Of a DNA stretch of 64,000 nt, positions 54,498-62,914 are shown in pieces. Made by a program: the position numbers and the translations under genes. Origin of the DNA: Prescottella soli. GTDB taxonomy: Bacteria; Actinomycetota; Actinomycetes; Mycobacteriales; Mycobacteriaceae. The DNA lies in contig NZ_CP157276.1 of NCBI RefSeq assembly GCF_040024445.1, positions 1,798,001 through 1,862,000 of the forward strand, in the 5' to 3' direction. Position 1 is the stretch's first letter, and each line of letters begins with the position of its first letter. Below the pieces are notes generated by a model. The model searched no databases. It was not told the DNA's origin and saw only the letters and a program-made list of their open reading frames with translations.

Positions 54498-55625
54498 ATG
54501 GCACCCAGCGCTGCAGTACCCGAGGATTTCGTGAGCGGTCTCGAGGGCGTCGTCGCCTTCACCACCGACATCGCCGAGCCCGACAAGGACGGCGGCGCGC
54601 TGCGTTACCGCGGTGTCGACATCGAGGACCTGGTCGGCCGTCGGGTCACGTTCGGCAACGTCTGGGCACTACTGGTCGACGGTCGATTCGGCCCCGGACT
54701 CCCCCCGGCCGAGCCGTTCCCGCTGCCCATCCACACCGGTGACGTCCGCGTCGACGTGCAGGCCGGTCTGGCGATGCTGGCCCCGATCTGGGGCTACCAG
54801 CCGCTGCTCGACATCGACGACGAGACCGCCCGCGAGCAGGCCGCCCGCGCGTCCGTCATGGCGCTGTCCTACGTCGCACAGTCGGCGCGCGGCATCTACC
54901 AGCCCGCCGTGCCGCAGAAGCTGATCGACGAATGCCCCACCGTCACAGCACGTTTCATGACGCGCTGGAAGGGTGACCCCGACCCTGCACACATCGAGGC
55001 CATCGACGCCTACTGGGTGTCGGCCGCCGAGCACGGCATGAACGCCTCCACCTTCACCGCGCGCGTCATCGCGTCCACCGGCGCCGACGTCGCGGCCTCG
55101 CTGTCCGGCGCGATCGGCGCGATGTCCGGCCCGCTGCACGGCGGCGCCCCGGCCCGCGTGCTGCCGATGATCGAGGAGACCGAGCGCACCGGCGACGCCC
55201 GCGCACTGGTCAAGGGCATCCTCGACCGCAAGGAGAAGCTGATGGGCTTCGGTCACCGGGTGTACCGGGCCGAGGATCCCCGCGCCCGGGTGCTCCGCGC
55301 CACCGCCAAGCGCCTGAACGCCCCCCGATTCGAGGCGGCTGCTGCCCTCGAGCAGGCCGCGCTCGCCGAGCTGCGCGAGCGTCGCCCCGACCGCGCGATC
55401 GAGACCAACGTCGAGTTCTGGGCGGCGGTGATCCTCGACTTCGCCGAGGTTCCGGCGCACATGATGCCCGCGATGTTCACGTGTGGCCGCACCGCCGGCT
55501 GGTGCGCGCACATCATGGAGCAGAAGCGTCTGGGCAAGCTCGTCCGCCCGGCCGCGATCTACACCGGCCCCGAGCCCCGCACCCCCGACTCCGTCGAGGG
55601 CTGGGACCAGATCTCGCACAGCTAG
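54498..55625 (+). CDS. citA: Citrate synthase 2 (CitA-like)
   Basis: 375 residues, shorter than the main enzyme. It has SGPLHGGAPARV (His), GFGHRVYRAEDPR (His) and the ETNVEFWAAVILDF segment, where the catalytic Asp of GltA (NVDF) is Glu (NVEF); this Asp-to-Glu form occurs in the CitA group. GRTAGWCAHIMEQK lies near the end. The start ATG at 54498 follows AGGAG. Downstream is serC, 45 bases on. It may act as a methylcitrate-competent or condition-specific isozyme. Confidence 0.9.
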   Translation: MAPSAAVPEDFVSGLEGVVAFTTDIAEPDKDGGALRYRGVDIEDLVGRRVTFGNVWALLVDGRFGPGLPPAEPFPLPIHTGDVRVDVQAGLAMLAPIWGYQPLLDIDDETAREQAARASVMALSYVAQSARGIYQPAVPQKLIDECPTVTARFMTRWKGDPDPAHIEAIDAYWVSAAEHGMNASTFTARVIASTGADVAASLSGAIGAMSGPLHGGAPARVLPMIEETERTGDARALVKGILDRKEKLMGFGHRVYRAEDPRARVLRATAKRLNAPRFEAAAALEQAALAELRERRPDRAIETNVEFWAAVILDFAEVPAHMMPAMFTCGRTAGWCAHIMEQKRLGKLVRPAAIYTGPEPRTPDSVEGWDQISHS

Positions 55626-56789
<1,164 letters not shown>

Positions 56790-56805
56790 TTCTCCGAACT
56801 CCCGA

Positions 56806-56842
56806 ACGAGGGGTGGGTGCGCGTCGCGTGCCCGCCCCTCGT
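56806..56842 (+). terminator. Hairpin terminator after serC
   Basis: ACGAGGGGTGGG pairs with CCCGCCCCTCGT (one G-T wobble) around a 13-base loop, shortly after the serC stop. Confidence 0.65.
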
Positions 56843-56876
56843 CCCGTATCGCCCCGCCGTTCCCGCGCACCTGCCC

Positions 56877-56896
56877 GTGTGTAGTCGTCATCACAC
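56877..56896 (+). promoter_or_regulatory. GTGTG-N10-CACAC inverted repeat upstream of sepH
   Basis: Perfect 5-base arms resembling a CRP/GlxR-type half-site pair but with wider spacing, 138 bases before the sepH start. Confidence 0.3.
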
Positions 56897-57033
56897 CTGC
56901 GGCACGCCGATTAGGACGCGCAACGCGGGACGAGGGTGATAAAGGGCGCGCGTGTCTTTCCGGGCGCACGGGTCACAGATGAATTACAGTCGATCTTGAC
57001 ATGATCGCGAGTCGGCGCGATGAGGAGGACAAC

Positions 57034-57921
57034 GTGCGAGAGCTGCGAGTGATCGGTCTCGAGCCTGGCGGCGCGCATGTGGTGTGTTCGGATCCCGATA
57101 CCGGTGAGAAATTCCGGATCCCGGCCGACGACAAGCTCCGCGCCGCCTCCCGCGGCGACATCGCGCGCCTGGGCCAGATCGAGATCGAGTCGGACTGCCA
57201 GATGCGACCCCGAGAGATCCAGGCCCGGATCCGCGCCGGCGCCTCCGTCGAGCAGGTCGCCGAGGAGGCGGGTGTCCCGCAGTCCAAGGTGGACCGTTTC
57301 GCGTATCCGGTTCTGCTCGAACGCTCCCGGGCCGCCGACATGGCGCAGGCCGGTCACCCGGTCCGCCCCGACGGGCCCACCGTCGACACGCTCGCCGAGA
57401 TCGTGGCACAGGCGTTCCGCGCCCGCGGCCACGATCTGGACGTCGCGACGTGGGACGCGTGGAAGGACGAGGACGGTCACTGGGTGGCACAGCTGCAGTG
57501 GCAGGCCGGACGGACCACCAATGCGGCGCACTGGCGCTATCAGCCGGACGCGCACGGCGGCACCATCACCGCGCTCGACGACACCGCCAGCCAGCTCGTC
57601 GACCCGGACCACGGTCGCCCGCTCCGCGGTCTCGCTCCCGTACCGAGCCAGGGCGTGTTCGGCCCGGCGGACTTCGAGCAGGACCACGAGCACGATGTCG
57701 AAGCAGCCGACGATTCGTCGATCTTGTTGACGGACAACGAGATCGACGATGCAACGGCGGAACCCGCCGAACGGGCCGAGCTCGACGAACTCGACGATCT
57801 CGACGAGCACGAGCCCAAGCCGGCACCGCAGCACACGCCCGGCAAGGACAAGCGCGGCAAGCCGGCACTGCCCTCGTGGGACGACGTCCTGCTCGGTGTT
57901 CGGAGCAACGGGCGCGGCTGA
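57034..57921 (+). CDS. sepH: Septation protein SepH (DUF3071)
   Basis: 295-residue cell-division protein of actinobacteria that binds FtsZ and promotes its assembly. The N-terminal RELRVIGLEPGG opens the DUF3071 domain; GASVEQVAEEAGVPQSKVDRF is its helix-turn-helix part (about residues 68-88). An acidic, disordered-looking middle (about 215-265) leads to the conserved C-terminal tail LPSWDDVLLGVRS. The GTG at 57034 has GAGGAGG upstream and gives the family N-terminus. Confidence 0.92.
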   Translation: MRELRVIGLEPGGAHVVCSDPDTGEKFRIPADDKLRAASRGDIARLGQIEIESDCQMRPREIQARIRAGASVEQVAEEAGVPQSKVDRFAYPVLLERSRAADMAQAGHPVRPDGPTVDTLAEIVAQAFRARGHDLDVATWDAWKDEDGHWVAQLQWQAGRTTNAAHWRYQPDAHGGTITALDDTASQLVDPDHGRPLRGLAPVPSQGVFGPADFEQDHEHDVEAADDSSILLTDNEIDDATAEPAERAELDELDDLDEHEPKPAPQHTPGKDKRGKPALPSWDDVLLGVRSNGRG

Positions 57922-57926
57922 CACCT

Positions 57927-58700
57927 GTGTCGGGGGTCAACGCTTCCACGCTCTGGTACGTCGACGCCGCCGATCCCGCCACGACGCTGCGGGACGCGAC
58001 ACCCGACCGCGACGCCGCGCAGGCACTCGCCGTCCAGTTGCACCCGGGTCTCGTTGCGACGCACCTGGGTGACGAGTTCCTTTCCGAGGCAACGTCACTC
58101 GAGGACGGAGAGATCGCCGTCGGCTGCTATCCCGGGGTGTCGGTCGTCCGTACGGGCGAGTCGCTGCCACCCGTCCCGTCGTCGCTGGTGGAGCATTGGA
58201 TTCATCCGACCGGCTTCCGCCATACCTACCTGTCGTCCTCGAGTCCGGTGACGAAGGCGGGTTCGTGGGGCGCCTTCGCGCACTGGGACGGTGCGGAACT
58301 GAAGCGGTCGTTCAGCGCGACGCCGGTGCACATCATCGAGAACCTGGGGCTGCCGCAGGTGTGGGAGCGTCCCTTCTGGGCGGGCGAGCGCCCGGCACGA
58401 CCGTTCCTCGATGTGCTGCCCGATCCCCAGACGCTGCCGTTCAGCCCGGGCGAGTTCGCCGAGGCCGCGCCCTACGCGTGGCTGGGCGAGGACCTCGATC
58501 CGGCGTCGATCACGATGTCCCGGTTCGCCGTCTACCCACCCGGGCAGGTCCCCGCATCGGTGCAGCTACTCGAGGAGCAGCGCCGCGCCGAGCAGGAACG
58601 AGAGCAGCGGGAACTGGAACGTGGGCAGGAGCAGGGACACGAACAGGCGCGTCCGCAGCGGCGGTCGCTGTTCGCACGCCTGTTCCACAGGGAGAACTGA
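57927..58700 (+). CDS. DUF6928-like protein, 257 aa
   Basis: Conserved actinobacterial protein usually found next to sepH. It begins ASTLWYVDAADPATTLRD, has a DGEIAVGCYPGVSVV strand region and WGAFAHWDGAELKRSFS, and ends with a Gln/Glu/Arg-rich coiled segment (about 215-245) and SLFARLFHREN. No catalytic motif is recognised. The GTG start at 57927 is five bases after the sepH stop, so the pair is co-transcribed. Convergent with the next gene. Confidence 0.78.
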   Translation: MSGVNASTLWYVDAADPATTLRDATPDRDAAQALAVQLHPGLVATHLGDEFLSEATSLEDGEIAVGCYPGVSVVRTGESLPPVPSSLVEHWIHPTGFRHTYLSSSSPVTKAGSWGAFAHWDGAELKRSFSATPVHIIENLGLPQVWERPFWAGERPARPFLDVLPDPQTLPFSPGEFAEAAPYAWLGEDLDPASITMSRFAVYPPGQVPASVQLLEEQRRAEQEREQRELERGQEQGHEQARPQRRSLFARLFHREN

Positions 58701-58706
58701 CAGGCC

Positions 58707-58985
58707 TCAGAGGGCACCGAGAAGCAGTGCGGCCCAGCCCGATACGACGCCGGCCGTCGCCCCGTACACCACCCAACGCCACACCGGAACGTGCCGCCAG
58801 CGCCACACGGTGGGCGCGGCACCACCGACGACCACGAGGTTGAAGCCCACCGCGAGCAGCGGATGAATGGTGGCCAGGGCGGATCCGAAGGCGACCACCG
58901 CGACGATCGTGAAGACCGCCGCGAACCCGCTCACCAGCAGGCCCGTCGACCACGGGGTCGGCGCAGGTTCGACGGCGACCATCAC
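58707..58985 (-). CDS. Small membrane protein (DUF2537-like)
   Basis: 92 residues with three hydrophobic helices (about 13-38, 42-58 and 68-90). It resembles the DUF2537 proteins found beside the SpoU methyltransferase gene in mycobacteria (Rv0882-like). Start: GTG at 58985 (GTGA overlap) or ATG at 58982 (TGATG), both overlapping the methyltransferase stop. Function unknown. Confidence 0.78.
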   Translation of the reverse strand: MMVAVEPAPTPWSTGLLVSGFAAVFTIVAVVAFGSALATIHPLLAVGFNLVVVGGAAPTVWRWRHVPVWRWVVYGATAGVVSGWAALLLGAL

Positions 58986-59788
58986 GACGCCGTCCGGATA
59001 CGCTCGTAGAACGCCATCGCGGCCGCGGTCGCGACGTTGAGGGAGTCGGTGCCCGGCGCCATCGGGATCCGCGCACGAACGTCGGTGGCGCGCATGGCGT
59101 GTTCGCTCAACCCGGGGCCTTCCGCGCCGAGCAGGACCGCGACCTTCTCTCCGGTCATGGCGTGCGCGAGCGACACCGCCGATGGATTGGGGGTCAGTGA
59201 GATGAGCTGGAAGCCCTTGTCACGCAGGACGTTCAGCCCATGTGGCCAGTCCGGAACCTGCGCGAACGGCACCCTCAGCACGTGGCCCATCGACACCCGG
59301 ACGGCCCGACGGTAGAGCGGGTCGGCCACGGCCGTGCCGAACAGGATCGCGTCCACGCCCAGGCCGGCGGCGTTGCGGAACATCGAGCCGATGTTCTCGT
59401 GGTCGTTGACCCCCTCGAGCACCGCGACGGTCCGGGCGTCGCGCAGGGCGTCGTCGAGGTCGAGCGCGGGCGGGCGGCGGGCCGCGGCGAGCACGCCCCG
59501 GTTGAGGTGGAACCCGACGACCTCGGCCATGACCTCGGCCGACGTCCGGTAGAAGGGCACGTCGATGCCCTCGAGGTCCTCGGACAGTTGCCCCAGCCGT
59601 CGGTCCACACCGAGCAGGCTGGTCGGCGCGAACCGGGAGGTGAGCATGCGTTGCACCACCAGCACGCCCTCCGCGATCACCAGCCCCTTCCCGTCCGGCA
59701 GGTCGGGCCGACGATCCGACGAGTTGAGGTCGCGGTAGTCGTCCAGCCGGGGATCGGCGGGGTCTGCGATGTCGATGACGTGAACCAC
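58982..59788 (-). CDS. SpoU/TrmH family RNA 2'-O-methyltransferase
   Basis: 268 residues: an N-terminal substrate-binding part (to about residue 105) and the SPOUT knot. Motif 1 is VNDHENIGSMFRNAAGLGVDA, with the catalytic Asn and Arg; motif 2 is VLLGAEGPGLS; motif 3 is IPMAPGTDSLNVATAAAMAFYE. These are the three TrmH signatures, so it 2'-O-methylates rRNA or tRNA with SAM. The exact target site is unknown. Co-translated with the DUF2537-like gene. Confidence 0.93.
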   Translation of the reverse strand: MVHVIDIADPADPRLDDYRDLNSSDRRPDLPDGKGLVIAEGVLVVQRMLTSRFAPTSLLGVDRRLGQLSEDLEGIDVPFYRTSAEVMAEVVGFHLNRGVLAAARRPPALDLDDALRDARTVAVLEGVNDHENIGSMFRNAAGLGVDAILFGTAVADPLYRRAVRVSMGHVLRVPFAQVPDWPHGLNVLRDKGFQLISLTPNPSAVSLAHAMTGEKVAVLLGAEGPGLSEHAMRATDVRARIPMAPGTDSLNVATAAAMAFYERIRTAS

Positions 59789-59818
59789 GGATCCATCGTG
59801 CCGTATGCCGGTGGGCGT

Positions 59819-60427
59819 CTAGCGGGCGCTCCCGTCGGCGGTCAGCAGCGAGCCGAAGTGCGCGTCGAGCACCGCGCGGATCCGGTCGGCACTCACGCGG
59901 TGGGGGTGGTTGACGCCGTGCGCGGCGAGGCCGTCGACCAGGGCGTGCAGCCGCATCGCCTCCACCTCCGCGGACGTTCCCGGCCCGAGCAGGCCCGCCT
60001 CCTTCAGCGCGGACGTGGACCGCAGGAAGCCGCCGTACATCTCCTGATCGGTGCGGTCGCGGACCTGCGCAAGCGTCGGGTCGGTCCGGGCCGCGACCAC
60101 GAACGCCTGCCAGACGTCCATTTCGCCGCGGCGGTCGTCGTCGAGGGGGACGAACTGCTCGGCGAGCACCCGGACATCGGTCCAGGGGTCGCCGGTGAAC
60201 TCGATGGCGGCGATGCGGTCGTACACGCGCCGGGTCACCAGTTCCATGGCGAACAACAGCAACTCGGACTGGGTGCCGAAGAAGTGCCGGAGCGAACCGG
60301 TGGACATGCCGGCCTCGTCGGCGACGGTCCGGACGCTCGCCGCACCGACACCGTCGCGCCGGATCACCCGCAGCACGGCGTCGGCGATCTCCTCGCGTCG
60401 CGTCTCGGGGTCGGGTCGTTTCACCAC
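59819..60427 (-). CDS. TetR family transcriptional regulator
   Basis: 202 residues. HTH at about 10-55 (ASVRTVADEAGMSTGSLRHFF), then a TetR_C_6-like ligand domain with FLRSTSALKEAGLL. It is divergent from a small membrane-protein gene, and the 68-base gap holds two near-identical palindromes, so it very probably represses both itself and the neighbour. Ligand unknown. Confidence 0.9.
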   Translation of the reverse strand: MVKRPDPETRREEIADAVLRVIRRDGVGAASVRTVADEAGMSTGSLRHFFGTQSELLLFAMELVTRRVYDRIAAIEFTGDPWTDVRVLAEQFVPLDDDRRGEMDVWQAFVVAARTDPTLAQVRDRTDQEMYGGFLRSTSALKEAGLLGPGTSAEVEAMRLHALVDGLAAHGVNHPHRVSADRIRAVLDAHFGSLLTADGSAR

Positions 60428-60438
60428 GTGGCCAAAAA

Positions 60439-60482
60439 TAGCACAGCTGTGCTAGTTTTCGGTTGCTAACACAGTCGTACTA
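60439..60482. promoter_or_regulatory. Two tandem TetR operators
   Basis: Site 1, TAGCACAGCTGTGCTA (60439-60454), is a perfect 16-base palindrome; site 2, TAACACAGTCGTACTA (60467-60482), matches it at 12 of 16 positions. They are 28 bases apart centre to centre, in the gap between the divergent genes. Confidence 0.75.
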
Positions 60483-60495
60483 GAAAGGGGCGGGC

Positions 60496-61038
60496 ATGAT
60501 CGTTCAGTTGATCGTCGTGTGCGAGGTCCTGTTCTGGGTGTTCCTCGGGGCCGGCCTGGCCGCCCGCTACCTGCTGCGCCGCCCCGCCCTCGGTGCCGCA
60601 CTGCTCGTGGGCGCCCCCCTGGTCGACGTGGTGCTGTTGGTCGCCACCACCGTCGACCTCCGCGGCGGCGCCGTCGCGTCGTGGAGCCACGGCCTCGCGG
60701 CAGCCTACATCGGCTTCTCGGTGGCATTCGGGCACAGCATCATTCGGTGGGCCGACGCCCGCTTCGCGCATCGGTTCGCGGGCGGGCCGGCGCCGGTGAG
60801 GCCGCCCCGCTACGGGATGGCCCGCGCCGCGCGGGAGTGGCGCGAGTTCGGCAAGGCCGTCGTCGGGTGGGGCATCGCGTGCGGACTGCTGCTGGTCGCG
60901 ATCGTCATGGTGGACGATCCGTCCCGCACCGAGGCGCTGTCGGACTGGATCCGGACCCTCAGCGTCGTGCTCGGCGTGTGGGGTGTGATCGCCCTCAGCT
61001 ACACGCTGTTTCCGGCACGCGCCAAGTCGGCCGGGTAG
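60496..61038 (+). CDS. Membrane protein controlled by the adjacent TetR
   Basis: 180 residues with about five hydrophobic segments (roughly 2-24, 32-52, 62-80, 120-140 and 155-172), and a basic cytosolic loop in between (RWADARFAHRF, RPPRYGMARAAREWREFGK). AAGGGGCGGG precedes the ATG. No named family recognised; it resembles small conserved membrane proteins that are often TetR-controlled. It ends before a strong terminator. Confidence 0.78.
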   Translation: MIVQLIVVCEVLFWVFLGAGLAARYLLRRPALGAALLVGAPLVDVVLLVATTVDLRGGAVASWSHGLAAAYIGFSVAFGHSIIRWADARFAHRFAGGPAPVRPPRYGMARAAREWREFGKAVVGWGIACGLLLVAIVMVDDPSRTEALSDWIRTLSVVLGVWGVIALSYTLFPARAKSAG

Positions 61039-61055
61039 TCCCGGAGCGGACACGT

Positions 61056-61093
61056 CGAGCCGGACCCGGTCGTCCGTGACCGGGTCCGGCTCG
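61056..61093. terminator. Bidirectional hairpin terminator
   Basis: Perfect 16-base arms beginning CGAGCCGGACCCGGTC with a 6-base loop, between the convergent membrane-protein and acyl-CoA synthetase genes. Confidence 0.85.
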
Positions 61094-61104
61094 GTGCGCC
61101 GTAC

Positions 61105-62859
61105 TCAGACGGACGGCGGCGCGAAGGCCTCGCGGAGGTCCCGGCGCACGATCTTGCCCACCGGGTTGCGGGGAATGCTCTCGACGATCTCGAGCCGCTC
61201 GGGCAGCTTGAACGACGCGACCTGCCGCTCCCGCAGATGGTTCACGAGGTCGGCGAGCTCGACCGACGAGCCCGGGGCGGGAACCACCACGGCGCAGCAC
61301 TTCTCCCCGAGCACCTCGTCGGGGTAGCCGATCACCGCGACGTCGCTCACCGCGGGATGCTCGAGCAGCAGGCCCTCGATCTCGGCCGGCGCGATGTTCA
61401 TGCCGCCGCGGATGATGATCTCCTTGATGCGGTCGACGAAGACGATGTACTCGCCGCGCTCGCCGCCGAGTTCGAACACGTCGCCGCTGCACAGGTAGCC
61501 CTGGTCGTCGAACGGGCTCGACGACGCGGTGCCCTCGAGGTAGCCGCCGAAGACGCTGGGCCCCTTCAGACGTAGCTCACCCCGCTCGCCAACGGCGTGG
61601 ACGTCGGCGCCGGTCACCGGATCGACCAGCCGCACGGACGTCATCTTCGCGACCCGCGTCGCCCATTCCCGGTTCGGGGCACCGTAGTTCGGGAGGTGCA
61701 TGGCGCGGACGGCCGGATCCGGGATGTCGGCGGGCGCGCCGAGCAGACACACCCCCTCGTTGGAGCCGAAGAAGTTGAGGACCTCGATGCCGAACTCGTC
61801 CTGCCAGCGGCGAACCACGCTGGGCGGCAACGGCGCACCGCCCGAGCCGACCCGCTGCAGCGACGACAGGTCCACCGATTCCCGGAGCGCGTCCTGCTGG
61901 AGCAGCATCGCCAGGATCGCCGGGGGCATCGACGTGTGTGTGACACGGTGGCGCTCGATCTGCGCCAGGAAGACGGTCAGGTCCAGCGGCTGGTGCTGGA
62001 CGAGGTGCCCGCCACCGACGAGCCACGGGAGGAAGGCCGCCGCGAATCCCGCCATGTTCACCATGGGGAACGGGTTGAGGATCACGGACGACTCGTCGGT
62101 CTCGAGCCCGTCCTGCGCCGCCTGCGCACTCGCAAACCAGTCTGCGTGACAACGCGGCACACCCTTGGGGGCGGCCTCCGTCCCGCTGGTCCAGCAGATC
62201 GTGATCCGGTCACCGATCGTGACGACCACGCCGTCCAGGTAGCGTCGCGCCTCCTCCACCGCGACCGACGATGCCGCGAGGTCCATCGGCACCGCACGCG
62301 GGTCCGGTTCGGGCCCGAACACGAACACGCTCTCGACACCGTCGGCCGGTTCGGCGAGGGCCAACGCGTCGGCCGCCAGGTCGCGGTCCAGCAGACGGGT
62401 CACCGTGACGACCGCCTTCGCCGCGGTAACGCGGCAGATGTTCGACAACTCGTGCTGCCGGTACGCGACCGGAACCGGGCTCACCACCGCGCCCAGGCGC
62501 CACAGCGCGAGATACGTCGCGACGAGGGCGATCGAGTTCGGCAGCTGGACCACGACCACGTCCCCCTGCCGGATCCCGCCCTCGTAGTACCGGGCGGCGA
62601 GCTGTTCGACCCGATCCGACATCGCCTTCCAGCTCAGCGTCTCGGCCGCGAGGCCCGTCAGGTCCGGCAGGTTCGTCGGATCCGACACCGCATCGTGCTC
62701 GGGCCGGGCGCGGACCCAGTGGTCGAACTCGTCCAGCAGGGTGGTTTCGCGCCACCACCCCCTGGCCACGTAGTCGCGGATCTTGTCTTCCGGGTGGCAG
62801 AGCACGGCGCGGCGCGGGTTCGAGTCGGGAACCCCGGGCGCGGTGAACACTTCGGACAT
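61105..62859 (-). CDS. Acyl-CoA synthetase / AMP-dependent ligase
   Basis: 584-residue class I adenylate-forming enzyme. The P-loop is CWTSGTEAAPKGVPRCH (a variant of the usual TSGTTGxPKG with Glu-Ala-Ala), A5 region is LNFFGSNEG, A7 is YLCSGDVFEL, A8 is DRIKEIIIRGGMNIAPAEIE, and the catalytic Lys is in NPVGKIVRRDL near the C-terminus. It would activate a carboxylic acid to its CoA ester. It is 55 bases downstream of the thiolase gene on the same strand, consistent with a beta-oxidation-like pathway. Substrate unknown. Confidence 0.92.
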   Translation of the reverse strand: MSEVFTAPGVPDSNPRRAVLCHPEDKIRDYVARGWWRETTLLDEFDHWVRARPEHDAVSDPTNLPDLTGLAAETLSWKAMSDRVEQLAARYYEGGIRQGDVVVVQLPNSIALVATYLALWRLGAVVSPVPVAYRQHELSNICRVTAAKAVVTVTRLLDRDLAADALALAEPADGVESVFVFGPEPDPRAVPMDLAASSVAVEEARRYLDGVVVTIGDRITICWTSGTEAAPKGVPRCHADWFASAQAAQDGLETDESSVILNPFPMVNMAGFAAAFLPWLVGGGHLVQHQPLDLTVFLAQIERHRVTHTSMPPAILAMLLQQDALRESVDLSSLQRVGSGGAPLPPSVVRRWQDEFGIEVLNFFGSNEGVCLLGAPADIPDPAVRAMHLPNYGAPNREWATRVAKMTSVRLVDPVTGADVHAVGERGELRLKGPSVFGGYLEGTASSSPFDDQGYLCSGDVFELGGERGEYIVFVDRIKEIIIRGGMNIAPAEIEGLLLEHPAVSDVAVIGYPDEVLGEKCCAVVVPAPGSSVELADLVNHLRERQVASFKLPERLEIVESIPRNPVGKIVRRDLREAFAPPSV

Positions 62860-62914
62860 GGCTACCTTCCTGGAGGCGGACGGGTGTCTGGAGGGGGTCG
62901 AAGCGGGGAGGGCG

